A stretch of DNA of 64,000 bases. It comes from Micromonospora violae (GTDB lineage: Bacteria; Actinomycetota; Actinomycetes; Mycobacteriales; Micromonosporaceae). The notes beneath the pieces are model-generated. The model was given only the letters and a program-made list of their open reading frames with translations. It did no database searches and was not told the origin of the DNA. Below are positions 29,905 to 38,869 of the stretch, piece by piece (positions within the stretch are counted from its first letter, which is position 1; every line of letters begins with the position of its first letter). The translations under genes were made by a program, and so were the position numbers. Location of the stretch: assembly GCF_004217135.1 (NCBI RefSeq), contig NZ_SHKK01000001.1, positions 248,001-312,000 of the forward strand, written 5' to 3'.

Positions 29905-32658
29905 TCACTCGCCGGCGCGGAGCACCTCACTCAGCCGATCGCGTCGCCGCAGCGCCGACTCGACCGGTACGACAGTGGTGGCCGCCGCCAGCAGCGCCAC
30001 GCCCACCAGGCCGAGCAGCCACCACGGCAGGACCACCGCCGGGTCGGTGGCCTGGCCGGTGAGCAGCCGCAGGTCGAGCGGGCCGAGCGTCAGGCGGGCG
30101 AGCAGGGCCCCGAGGAGGGGGCCGCACACCGCGGCGACCACGACCGGCGGCAGCAGCTCTCCGGCGGCGACCCAGCGGACGTCGCGTGGTCGCAGGCCGA
30201 GGGTCCGCAGCCGGGTCAGGGTCTGCCACCGCTGCGAGGCACCGGCGGCGGCGGCGAGCGTGAGGCCGAGCAGCCCCAGCGCCAGCAGCACCGCGGCGGC
30301 CGTCCACGCCAGCCGCAGCAGCCCCGCGGTCAGTGGAGCCACGCGCTGCGCCCGCAGGACGTCCGCGCGCAGCACCACGTCGGCGGCGACGCCGGTGTTC
30401 GACACGGCCCGCGCCGCGCCGGGGCCGGTCACCCAGACGGTGTTCGGGACGGCGGGCAGCCCGGCGTCGGCGAGGGCGGCGGCGTCCACGATGACGACGT
30501 CGGTGGCGCCGCCGACGGAGGGAGCGGTGCCGACCGCGGTGAGTCGGATCGCCGGGGCGTCGTCGCGGGGCAGTTGCAGCCGGCTGCCGGTCCGCAGCTC
30601 GCCGTCGCTCGATCGGACCAGCGCGGGGACGTCCCCGGGACCGGGTGCCGTGAGCCGGGCCAGCGCCGGCGCGTCGGGCAGCGCGGTGGTGGCCAGCAGA
30701 CGCTGGAACGCGGCGGTGTCCACAATGACCAGGCGTGGGGTGAGCAGTGTCGAGTCGCTGAAGACGCGGGCCGAGTCGGTCACCTGCGCGACGACGACCT
30801 GCCGTACCCCGGGTGCGGCGGCGATGCGCTCGGCGAGAGCCGGCGTGGCGGCGGTGGCGTCGGCACCGATGTCGAGGCGGGCGTCGGCGCCGACGGTGCT
30901 CCACGCGCCGTCGGCCAGCCCTCGGGTGACGGTGCTGCCGAGGATGAGCGCGAACGACGCGAGCGCCGTGGTGCTGACCAGGACCAGCAGCGGCAGCGCG
31001 CGCCCGGCCGTGGTGGCCGCCTGCGCGGCACCGAACACGGCCAGCGGGCGGCGCGAGCGCAGGGACTGGCGGAGTGCGAACCGTGCTCCGAGGGGCACGA
31101 GCCGCAGCAGGACGAGCGCGCCGACGAGCGCGCCCAGCGTGAGGGCGCTGACGGGCAGGATCAGGTCGCCGGTCAGCTCACCGGTGTCGCCGTCGGAGAC
31201 GTCGGGCAGGAGCCCGCGTTGGTGCAGGGTGACGAAGGCGGCGACCGCGGCGATCAGGACGGCGGCCTCCACGGCGGCGCGGCGCAGGTGGCCGGTGGCC
31301 CGGATCCAGCGCCGGGCGGTCGGGTTGGCGGGTTGGCGTCGGTCGCGGCTGGCGCGGGCGGCGGCGAGGGTGCCGAATGCCGGCCCGGCGACGACACCGG
31401 CGAGGACCACGGGAACGGCCCAGGTCCAGGAGACGCCCGGAGCGGCCGTACGGGCGAGCGCGAGCCCGACAGCGGCGGCGGACAGGGACACCACTGTGGA
31501 CTCGATGAGCAGCTCCGCGCCGAGGTCGGGTAGCGCCGCCCCACGCTGCCGGGCGGCGCTCAGCACCGGGGTACGGCGGCGGACCAGCAGGTCGGCGGCG
31601 AGCAGCAGGACCAGTACCGTGGCGGTCAGCACCCCGGTGAGCAGGCCGGCGGCCTGTGCCCAGGCGGCGCTGCTGCGATTCCGGGCATCGCGCAGGGCGG
31701 TGTCGAGCTGCGACTCCCACTTCAGGGATTCTGCGCGGTCGCTCGACGAGCCGGAGGTGGCCTTGAGCGTGACCACCTGGCCGGCGAGCGTCGTGGTGCT
31801 GTCCCAGGTGAGCGCATCGGGAACAGGTGCGAAATGGACGGTACGCCGCAGTTGGTCCTCGTCGAGGGCGAGCCGGGCGTCCGGTAACGACTCGCGCGAC
31901 AGCAGGCCGGCGAAGCGGGTGGTCCCGACGCCGTCGACGCCGGGCACGGGGCGCAGCAGCTCCGGGGCGAGTTGCCAGGCGGGGTCGGCGCTCTCCGTGG
32001 GCCGGTAGATCCCGCTGACGCGGATGTCGTGGTCGTGACCCTGGTCGTCCTTGGCCGGGATTCGGTCGCCGGGGCCGAGGTCGAGTGCGGCGGCGTCCGC
32101 CTCGGAGAGGCCGACCTGCACCGGCCAGGGTGGTCCGCCGTAGGGGACCTCGACGTACTCGTCGGAGACGGCGGGGCCGGGCGCGGTGCCGGCGATCCAG
32201 GTCATGTCGGGGCCGCCGGGGTCGTCGGCCAGGTAGCTGAATCGGAAGGTACGCGGCACGTTGCCGGCGGTGATGCGCAGGATCGGGCCGTCGACGACGG
32301 CGACGGGCGGGAGCAGCGCGGCGTCCAGGTCGGGCCCGAGCGCGTAGGTCGCCTGGGCACGGAAGTCGTCGACCTCGTCGGCGAGGTCGGGCATCCGGAC
32401 CCGCCCGCCGGTCGGTCCGTCGTCGCGTTCGAAGTTGGCGTGTACGAGGACGTTCGCGTCCGGCCCGGCGCTGCGGACCGCGTCCTCGACGGCGTTGTCG
32501 GCGGCGGCGCGCAGCAGCGCCGGCGCGGCCCCGGCGAGCAGCGCGACGGCCGCAATGACGGCGGCGGTGAGCAGCAGCGGTCCGGCGTCGGTACGGCCGC
32601 GACCACGGATGCTGGGCCAGTGTGGCACCGGCCGCCGGCGGGTCAGCCACCGCTTCAC
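29905..32658 (-). CDS. FtsX/MacB-like ABC transporter permease (second)
   Basis: 917 residues from GTG 32658, which overlaps the upstream permease stop as GTGA. The frame stays open a further 3 kb upstream, but that stretch is Arg/Pro-rich and lies antisense-like within another gene. Signs of an FtsX-type permease: an N-terminal membrane helix (about 27-48), a long external region, then membrane clusters near 330-480, 560-640 and 790-905 with ASLR/TLGLRPRDVRWV-type coupling segments. It probably pairs with the 1054-residue permease as a two-subunit exporter or lipoprotein-handling machine powered by the two ATPases upstream. Confidence 0.87.
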   Translation of the reverse strand: MKRWLTRRRPVPHWPSIRGRGRTDAGPLLLTAAVIAAVALLAGAAPALLRAAADNAVEDAVRSAGPDANVLVHANFERDDGPTGGRVRMPDLADEVDDFRAQATYALGPDLDAALLPPVAVVDGPILRITAGNVPRTFRFSYLADDPGGPDMTWIAGTAPGPAVSDEYVEVPYGGPPWPVQVGLSEADAAALDLGPGDRIPAKDDQGHDHDIRVSGIYRPTESADPAWQLAPELLRPVPGVDGVGTTRFAGLLSRESLPDARLALDEDQLRRTVHFAPVPDALTWDSTTTLAGQVVTLKATSGSSSDRAESLKWESQLDTALRDARNRSSAAWAQAAGLLTGVLTATVLVLLLAADLLVRRRTPVLSAARQRGAALPDLGAELLIESTVVSLSAAAVGLALARTAAPGVSWTWAVPVVLAGVVAGPAFGTLAAARASRDRRQPANPTARRWIRATGHLRRAAVEAAVLIAAVAAFVTLHQRGLLPDVSDGDTGELTGDLILPVSALTLGALVGALVLLRLVPLGARFALRQSLRSRRPLAVFGAAQAATTAGRALPLLVLVSTTALASFALILGSTVTRGLADGAWSTVGADARLDIGADATAATPALAERIAAAPGVRQVVVAQVTDSARVFSDSTLLTPRLVIVDTAAFQRLLATTALPDAPALARLTAPGPGDVPALVRSSDGELRTGSRLQLPRDDAPAIRLTAVGTAPSVGGATDVVIVDAAALADAGLPAVPNTVWVTGPGAARAVSNTGVAADVVLRADVLRAQRVAPLTAGLLRLAWTAAAVLLALGLLGLTLAAAAGASQRWQTLTRLRTLGLRPRDVRWVAAGELLPPVVVAAVCGPLLGALLARLTLGPLDLRLLTGQATDPAVVLPWWLLGLVGVALLAAATTVVPVESALRRRDRLSEVLRAGE

Positions 32659-35600
32659 GGGGCCACCCGCAGGTGCGCGGCGTCGGCCCGGCGGACCTGG
32701 ACGGTGACCACGACGGCGACCGCCAGCACGCATCCGGCCAGCAGGACGGCGAGCAGCGCGGCCTCCGCTGGCCACGGCCAGTGTGGCTGGGGGGTCGGGA
32801 CGGGGGTGGCGCCGGTGTCGGAGCGTACGAGCAGGGGGGCGACGACGCGGGTGGCGAGCGCGCCGACGGTCGCGCCCGCCGCGAGCAGGGGCAGCAGCAC
32901 GCCGGCGTGTTGGCCGAGCAGGACGGCCCGGATGTCGCGCCGGGACATGCCCAGCCCGCGCAGCCGCGCCACCTCGACGGCGCGGACCTGCAGGTCGCAG
33001 GTGACGTGCAGGACGACTCCGGCGAGCAGCAGCAGGGCGGCGGCCGGGACGATGAGCCGGAGTGCGGCCGGCAGCCCGGCGCGTAGCGGGCCGCCGACGA
33101 GCCGGGCGGTCTCCGCGTCGAGGGTCGCGACGCTGCCCAGGTGCAGGTTGGTGGCCCGCTCGGCGGCGTCGGGAGTGGTGGGGTGGCCGACCCACCAGGC
33201 GTCGACCGGGAACGAAAGGTCGCCGGTGACGACGCGTGCGCGCGACAGTGTGTCCAGGTCGGCGAGGATGGCGACGGCGCCGGGGGCGGACGGTACGGTC
33301 GGCACGACCTCGGTGACGACGATCGGGACGGGCGTGATGCCGATCGTGACGCTGAGCTCGCTGCCGCTGCCGGCGCCGACCTCGCTGGCGAAGCGGTCGG
33401 AGACGGCGACGGGCACCGGGCCGGGGTCGGGGAAGGCGGTGGCGACGAGGGTGCGGGCGGCGTCCTCGGCGCCGCCGAGGTCGACGGTCGCGGCCATCCG
33501 CAGCGCGGTTCCCGTCGGGGTGGTGGACACCGTGACGCTCGGGTCGCGCAGCCTGTTCGGGACCGGCGGTGCGGACGTGGCGGTCCAGTCCGATCCGTCG
33601 GTGGGCCGCTGCGCCGGCCCGCCGGGCGGCACGGTGAGCGTGACGGCCACGGCGACGGATCCGCCGACCGTGTCGGCGGTGACCGGCAGGGCGACCGCGA
33701 CGAGGCGCAGCCCGTCCGCCGTCGCGCAGGCGGGCAGCCGAAACTCCTGCCCGTTCAGTGGTACGGCGGGAGCGGTGCAGGACGTGCGGAGGCCGGTGGC
33801 GTCCTGTAGCAGCAGCCGGGGTGTCACGGTGAGCGGTGTGTCGCCGTCGGCGGTTCCGCTCAGGACGAGCGGGGCGCCGTTCGGGATGGCGAGGCCGGTG
33901 ATGTGGGTGCGTGGTGCCAGCGCGGCGCCCACGTCCGCCCATTCGCGGTCGTGGCCCAGTCGCCCGCGCAGCAGCGCGGTCGCGCGGGTGGTGTCGACGG
34001 CGACCAGGCGGGGCGCGTCGCCGGCGGTGCCGAGCCACTGACCGACGGTGGTGGCACGGTTGAGGGCGGGGCTCACCGCCCCCGTGGTGGCCGCGCTGAC
34101 GGCAGCGCCGTCTCCGGCGGCCGGCGCCGCGCTGAGGGTGAGTGCCAGGTCGGTGCCGACGGAGAGCGCCGCCTGGTCGCGCTGCGACTGGTGCCAGGTG
34201 TTGTCGAAGGCGAGGCCGAAGGTTCCGGCCGCGCAGGCCAGCCCGACGAGCAGCCCGGCGGCGACCGCCTGTGGCCGGCGGGCGGCCTCGGAGATCGCCA
34301 GCGGGAGCGCCAGCCCGCGGGCGCGGTACGCCAGCCGGTCGACGCCGCGCAGGGCGGGCAGGATCACCCGCAGGGCCAGGGCGGCGCCCGCGGTGAGCAG
34401 GAGGGCCGGCGCGAGCACCCGGACCGTGTCGGCGCGTGGGCTGGCGGCGGTGGGCTGCGCGTACAGCTGCCACCATCCGGCGGCGGCGAACACCGCGAGC
34501 ATCAGGTCGACGCCGGATCGGGCCAGCAGTTCGCGGCGGGTGCGTTGGTCGCCGGGTGCCGGGACGGGCCGGATCGCCAGGACGGTGAGGACGGCGGCGA
34601 GCACCAGCGCGCCGCCGGTGACCGCGAGGACCTGGGCACCGGCGATGATTGGTCGGACGGTCAGGCCGGCGTCGTCCAGCGGCGGCAGGTGGGTCAGGGC
34701 GGCGTGCAGGGCCGACGAGGCCGGTATGGCGAGCGCGGCGGCGACCGCCGCGACGAGCCCGGCCTCGAGTGTCGCGGTGGCGGCGAGTTGGCGGCGGCTG
34801 GTGCCCAGGGCGGACCGCAGGGCGGTCTCGTCGGCGCGGATGCCCGCGGTCAGCCGGCCGGCGAGGACGAGTGCCGTGGCGGCGAGGACACCGCCGAGGG
34901 CGGCGATGGCGAGCACGACGGCGGCGGTGACGCGCTGTTGGTCGTCGGCGGCGCGCAGGGTCAGCGGCAGGTCGGAGGCGACACGTGCGAGCTGGACACG
35001 GCCGCCGAGGGTGGCGGCCAGGCGGCGGTCGGCGCTGTGGATGGCCTCGGCCACGGTCGCCAGGTCGCGGCGGTTGTTGTGGGACAGGTCCGGATGGGCG
35101 GTGATCTCCATCCGGTCGACGGTGGCGCCGGTGGTGACCAGGTCGGCGAGGTCGACGAGGAACGGGCCGTAGGCGTTGACCGGCTGCATGAAGCGGCCGT
35201 CCCGGTAGCCGATGGCGGAGCCGGCCGCAGCCAGCGGGTCGCGGTCCCAGCCGCGCCCGGCGAGTGGGCGTACCACACCGACGACTGTCACGTCGATGGC
35301 CGGGACGGGCGCGTGGGCCAGCTCGGCGCCGAGGCGCACCCGGCGACCGGGGGTGAGGTCGAGCAGTTGTGCGGTGGACTCCAGCAGCACCGCGTCGCCC
35401 GGGTGCTGTGGCCAGCGCCCGGTGACCAACTCGGCTCGGGTCGGCAGGTCGTCCAACCCCGACAGGTATGCCTGGGCCGGGACGGTGGTGCCCTTGGCCA
35501 GCGCGGGCGGCAGCGCCCGCAGCACCGTCGACGCCCGGGCGGTGGTGGTCGCCGGGAACGGTGCGAGCGCGGCGGACACCTCGGTGCGGGTGTCGGCGGC

Positions 35601-35819
35601 GACCGACCGCGTGTCCGGGCCCTCGACGGTGCCGGTGTAGACGGTCACGTCGACGGTGGCGGGCGCGGCGCGGGCCATGGCGACCTCCAGCGCCCGCTCC
35701 GCGGTGTGGGTGATCAGCAGGGTGCAGGTACCCAGCAGGGTCGCGCCGATGGTGACGACCCCGAGGAGGGCGGCCAGCAACGGCCACTGCGCGCGGGCGC
35801 GCCGGCGGACCAGCCTCAT
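32655..35819 (-). CDS. FtsX/MacB-like ABC transporter permease (first)
   Basis: 1054 residues. A first membrane helix (about 14-38) precedes a large external domain of about 240 residues, then membrane groups near 285-460, 480-520 and 890-1050. The coupling motif ALRSALGTSRRQLAATATLEAGLVAA (two overlapping halves, about 335-360) and RLRGLGMSRRDIRAVLLGQH near the C-terminus are those of FtsX-domain permeases, so the gene has two FtsX units. It is separated by 7 bp from the ATPase gene and overlaps the next permease by 4 nt. The exported substrate is unknown. Confidence 0.88.
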   Translation of the reverse strand: MRLVRRRARAQWPLLAALLGVVTIGATLLGTCTLLITHTAERALEVAMARAAPATVDVTVYTGTVEGPDTRSVAADTRTEVSAALAPFPATTTARASTVLRALPPALAKGTTVPAQAYLSGLDDLPTRAELVTGRWPQHPGDAVLLESTAQLLDLTPGRRVRLGAELAHAPVPAIDVTVVGVVRPLAGRGWDRDPLAAAGSAIGYRDGRFMQPVNAYGPFLVDLADLVTTGATVDRMEITAHPDLSHNNRRDLATVAEAIHSADRRLAATLGGRVQLARVASDLPLTLRAADDQQRVTAAVVLAIAALGGVLAATALVLAGRLTAGIRADETALRSALGTSRRQLAATATLEAGLVAAVAAALAIPASSALHAALTHLPPLDDAGLTVRPIIAGAQVLAVTGGALVLAAVLTVLAIRPVPAPGDQRTRRELLARSGVDLMLAVFAAAGWWQLYAQPTAASPRADTVRVLAPALLLTAGAALALRVILPALRGVDRLAYRARGLALPLAISEAARRPQAVAAGLLVGLACAAGTFGLAFDNTWHQSQRDQAALSVGTDLALTLSAAPAAGDGAAVSAATTGAVSPALNRATTVGQWLGTAGDAPRLVAVDTTRATALLRGRLGHDREWADVGAALAPRTHITGLAIPNGAPLVLSGTADGDTPLTVTPRLLLQDATGLRTSCTAPAVPLNGQEFRLPACATADGLRLVAVALPVTADTVGGSVAVAVTLTVPPGGPAQRPTDGSDWTATSAPPVPNRLRDPSVTVSTTPTGTALRMAATVDLGGAEDAARTLVATAFPDPGPVPVAVSDRFASEVGAGSGSELSVTIGITPVPIVVTEVVPTVPSAPGAVAILADLDTLSRARVVTGDLSFPVDAWWVGHPTTPDAAERATNLHLGSVATLDAETARLVGGPLRAGLPAALRLIVPAAALLLLAGVVLHVTCDLQVRAVEVARLRGLGMSRRDIRAVLLGQHAGVLLPLLAAGATVGALATRVVAPLLVRSDTGATPVPTPQPHWPWPAEAALLAVLLAGCVLAVAVVVTVQVRRADAAHLRVAP

Positions 35820-35826
35820 CGTCGCG

Positions 35827-36549
35827 TCACCCGGCGTCCTCCGCAGGGGCGTACGACGGCCCGGCCGCGTCCTCGTCGAGGTGCCCGTCGTGGATGCGGA
35901 TCACCCGGTCGGCCAGGGCCATCATCACCGGGTCGTGCGTCGACACCAGTACGGTGACGCCTTCGGCCTCCACGATCCCGCGCAGCAGGGCCATCACCGA
36001 CAGGCCCGTCTCGGCGTCCAGTTGCCCGGTGGGCTCGTCGGCGAGCAGAAGCTGGGGGGAGGCGGCCAACGCGCGGGCGATCGCCACCCGCTGCTGCTGG
36101 CCGCCGGACAGCTCGGCCGGCCGCTGCCGAGCGTGGTCGGCCAGGCCGATCAGCTCCAGCAGCAGCTCGACCCGCCGCTCGCGCTCGACGGGGTCGACGC
36201 GGGCCATCCGCAGCGGGGCGGCGACGTTCTCCGCGGCCGACAGCACCGGGATCAACCCGAAGCTCTGGAAGACGTACGACACCTTCTCGCGCCGCAGCCG
36301 GGACAGGCCGTCCTCGTCGAGCGCGGTGACGTCGGTGCCGTCGACGTGCACGGTGCCGGCGTCCGGGCGGTCCAGGCCACCGATGACGTTGAGCAGGGTG
36401 GTCTTGCCGGAGCCGGACCGGCCGACGAGTGCCACCATCGAACCGGTGGCCACGTCGAACGACACGCCGCGCAGGGCGTGTACGACGGTCGGCCCGGTGC
36501 CGAAACGCCGGTGTACGCCGCGTACGCGCAGCAGCGCCTCGCCGCTCAT
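35827..36549 (-). CDS. MacB/LolD-type ABC transporter ATPase
   Basis: 240 residues from ATG 36549, which overlaps the upstream ATPase stop as ATGA. Walker A GRSGSGKTT (about 42-50), Q-loop VFQSFGL, signature LSGGQQQRVAIARAL, Walker B LLLADEPTGQLD and switch His in VSTHD are complete. The LADEPTG-LD string places it in the LolD/MacB class that drives FtsX-type permeases by mechanotransmission. It is the second of two ATPases in the operon, which suggests a heterodimeric motor. Confidence 0.93.
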   Translation of the reverse strand: MSGEALLRVRGVHRRFGTGPTVVHALRGVSFDVATGSMVALVGRSGSGKTTLLNVIGGLDRPDAGTVHVDGTDVTALDEDGLSRLRREKVSYVFQSFGLIPVLSAAENVAAPLRMARVDPVERERRVELLLELIGLADHARQRPAELSGGQQQRVAIARALAASPQLLLADEPTGQLDAETGLSVMALLRGIVEAEGVTVLVSTHDPVMMALADRVIRIHDGHLDEDAAGPSYAPAEDAG

Positions 36550-37478
36550 TCGCCGCTTCCCGAGTCGGGGCGGATCGTGATGTGGTCGGGTTCCAGGGCC
36601 AGCCGAACCCGTCGGGTCAGCGCCAGCGCCTGACGGAACTCGCGGGGCACCTGGACCCGCCCGGCCCGGTCCATCACGGCGTACTCCTCGGCGATCATGT
36701 GGGTGTCGCCCTCCGCGTTGGTGGTCGTGCGGCGCAGCACCTCGCTGCTGGTGCGCCCGTCGCGGATCGCGACGGTCCGTTCGACCTGGCCGCTGACCTC
36801 CGGATCGTGGGTCACCACGACGACGGTGACGCCGTAGCGCCGGTTGACGTCGCGCAGCACCCCGAAGACCTCCGCGGACGTGGCGGCGTCCAGTTCGCCG
36901 GTCGGCTCGTCGGCGAGCAGGACCCGCGGCTGGTTGGCCAGCGCCACCGCGATCGCGACCCGCATCTGCTGCCCGCCGGAGAGTTGCCCGGGGCGCCGGT
37001 CGGCGCAGTCGGCGACACCGAGGCTGTCCAGCAGGTCGGCCGCGCGCTCCCGGCGTTCCGCCTTCGCGGTGCGGGCCGCCGTCATCGGCAGGTCCACCAT
37101 CTCCCGTGCGGTCAGGTACGGGATCAGGTTGCTCGCCGTCTGCTGGCGGACGAACCCGACGGTGTGCCGCCGGTAGTTCACCCGGTCCGCGCGGGACATC
37201 GTCAGCAGATTCCACTTGTCGACCCGGACCCGCCCGGCGGTGGGGGCGTCGATGCCGGCCAGGATGGAGAGCAGCGTCGACTTGCCCGACCCGGAGGCAC
37301 CGACGACGGCGACCAGTTCACCGCTCTGCACGGCCAGGTCCAGTCCCTGGAGCGCCTGCACCTCGATGGAACCGGTCTGGTAGATCCGCACCAGGTTCTC
37401 GCAGACGATGAGCGCGTCCCGGCCGAACTCGGGGGCCCGCGCGGAGGGTTGCGGCAGGGACAGCGGGGTGCTGGGCAT
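36546..37478 (-). CDS. ABC transporter ATPase with C-terminal AbrB-like domain
   Basis: 310 residues from ATG 37478, preceded by GGAGAAGGG; the frame extends 67 codons further up without support. Residues about 25-235 form a LolD/MacB-class ATPase: Walker A GASGSGKST, LSGGQQMRVAIAVAL, LLADEPTGELD and VVTHD. After about residue 250 comes a tail with DRAGRVQVPREFRQAL and ARLALEPDHITIRP-like strands, which matches the swapped-hairpin AbrB/SpoVT fold. Such a tail could bind DNA or serve as a dimerisation module. The gene is first in a four-gene ABC operon and divergent from an ECF sigma factor. Confidence 0.9.
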   Translation of the reverse strand: MPSTPLSLPQPSARAPEFGRDALIVCENLVRIYQTGSIEVQALQGLDLAVQSGELVAVVGASGSGKSTLLSILAGIDAPTAGRVRVDKWNLLTMSRADRVNYRRHTVGFVRQQTASNLIPYLTAREMVDLPMTAARTAKAERRERAADLLDSLGVADCADRRPGQLSGGQQMRVAIAVALANQPRVLLADEPTGELDAATSAEVFGVLRDVNRRYGVTVVVVTHDPEVSGQVERTVAIRDGRTSSEVLRRTTTNAEGDTHMIAEEYAVMDRAGRVQVPREFRQALALTRRVRLALEPDHITIRPDSGSGE

Positions 37479-37759
37479 TCCCTTCTCCGTCCGGGTCGTG
37501 CCGACGTCGCGCCAGCCTCGGGTAGCGGTCGGGTCCACCTGTCGGGCACCTGGTGTCACCTGGTCGGTACGTATGGTCACCGAATGCGTCAACCGCCTCG
37601 ATTGCCCGTGCTGACGCGGATTGAAGCAGTTTCGCAACCGGCGGCTCTGTTGACCATGCCTGGGGTGGCTTTCCTGCATTCTGGACGGAGGTCCGCTCGT
37701 GAACGGGCCGCGTGAACCTGCCGGGCTCCGCCGCCGACTGAACAGGCGAAGGAGGGCCG

Positions 37760-38278
37760 ATGAGCGATGAGTTGCTGGTGGTCCGCTGTCAGTTGGGTGA
37801 GCGGGAGGCGTTCACCGAGCTGGTGCAGGGCTGGCATCCGGCGGTCGAGCGGTACGTCGGGCGGATGCTGGGCCGGTCCGACGACGATGTGGTGCAGGAG
37901 ATCTGGTTGGCGGTCGTCACAGGGCTGCCGAAGCTGCGGCAACCGGACCGGTTCGCCCCGTGGCTGTTCGCCATCGCGCGCCGCGCGGTGCTGAACCGGC
38001 TGCGGGACGCGTACCGGCGCCCGGAACCCGAGCCGATCGACGACCTGCCGGGCGACGACGAGGCGGAGGAGGTCGTCAACCGGGAGACGCTCGCCGGGGC
38101 GCTGGCGGCGCTCCCCGCCCGGGAACGGGAGGTGCTGATGCTGTTCTACCTGGAGGATCAGTCGCTGGACGCCTGCGCGCAGATCTGCGGCGTACCCGTC
38201 GGCACGATCAAGTCCCGCCTCAACCGCTCACGCGCCCTGTTGCGTCAGGAACTGCTCAGGAAGGGGTACGAGGCATGA
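37760..38278 (+). CDS. ECF-family RNA polymerase sigma factor
   Basis: 172 residues. Region 2 (about 10-80) includes DDVVQEIWLAV and FAPWLFAIARRAVLNRLRDAYRR; region 4 (about 110-165) includes LPAREREVLMLFYLEDQSLDACAQICGVPVGTIKSRLNRSR. Starts at an ATG 7 nt after AAGGAGGG. Its stop overlaps the next gene as ATGA, so the small membrane protein is co-translated and is a good anti-sigma candidate. It is divergent from the ABC operon across 281 bp, which may hold a promoter it reads. Confidence 0.93.
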   Translation: MSDELLVVRCQLGEREAFTELVQGWHPAVERYVGRMLGRSDDDVVQEIWLAVVTGLPKLRQPDRFAPWLFAIARRAVLNRLRDAYRRPEPEPIDDLPGDDEAEEVVNRETLAGALAALPAREREVLMLFYLEDQSLDACAQICGVPVGTIKSRLNRSRALLRQELLRKGYEA

Positions 38279-38739
38279 CTCCGGAAGAGGTGTTGGCGCG
38301 GCTGGACACGCCGTTGTCGCTGCGCAGGCGGGTCTTCTACCTGGCCGTGGCCTTCGCCGGTCTCACCGGGAGCGCCCTGATCGGTCTGCTCTGGGCCACC
38401 GAGCCCGGGTTGCCGACGCGCACAGGTGTGGCCTTCGGCGTCCTGGTGGCGATCGGTCTGGGCTGGGCGGCGTTCGGTGGCTGGGCGGTGACCCGACGGA
38501 TGCCGCTGTTCGCCCGGGATCGGGTGGTCGCCGGTTGGCTCGGTGTCGCTGCGTGGGTGGCGTTCAGCGTTGGGGCGCTGGTCATCAGCCTGCTGCGACA
38601 CGACCTGGAGCTGGCACTGCTGGGCGTTGTGCTCCTGCTCGGCGCGGTGGCGGCACTGAACCTGCGGGCGGCCCGTCGGGCGCGTGCGGTGCTGGTACGC
38701 CGCCGGAACGCGCTGGCCGCAACGGAGACGGATGAGTAG
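38275..38739 (+). CDS. Four-helix membrane protein partnered with ECF sigma factor
   Basis: 154 residues. A short cytoplasmic N-terminus of about 20 residues precedes four membrane helices (about 22-42, 50-68, 86-104 and 108-128), and the C-terminus is Arg-rich. It has no zinc HxxxCxxC anti-sigma motif. The 4-nt overlap with the sigma gene and its membrane nature make a regulatory partner role likely, but this is inference from position only. Confidence 0.78.
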   Translation: MTPEEVLARLDTPLSLRRRVFYLAVAFAGLTGSALIGLLWATEPGLPTRTGVAFGVLVAIGLGWAAFGGWAVTRRMPLFARDRVVAGWLGVAAWVAFSVGALVISLLRHDLELALLGVVLLLGAVAALNLRAARRARAVLVRRRNALAATETDE

Positions 38740-38869
38740 GTGAACGCCGACGCCCTCGACCCGACCGGGATCGCACGGCCAGCGCGCGCCTGGCGGTTCT
38801 GCCACGAGCAGATCCGCTACCGGTGAACAGGGGTGTCCTGGGCCAACCGGGGCCGGCACTGTGGAGCGC

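Noticed and set aside
32659..35787. 1043-codon extension of the second FtsX permease
   Set aside because: It overlaps the first permease on the same strand in another frame and is Arg/Pro-rich; the GTGA overlap at 32655-32658 fixes the start.
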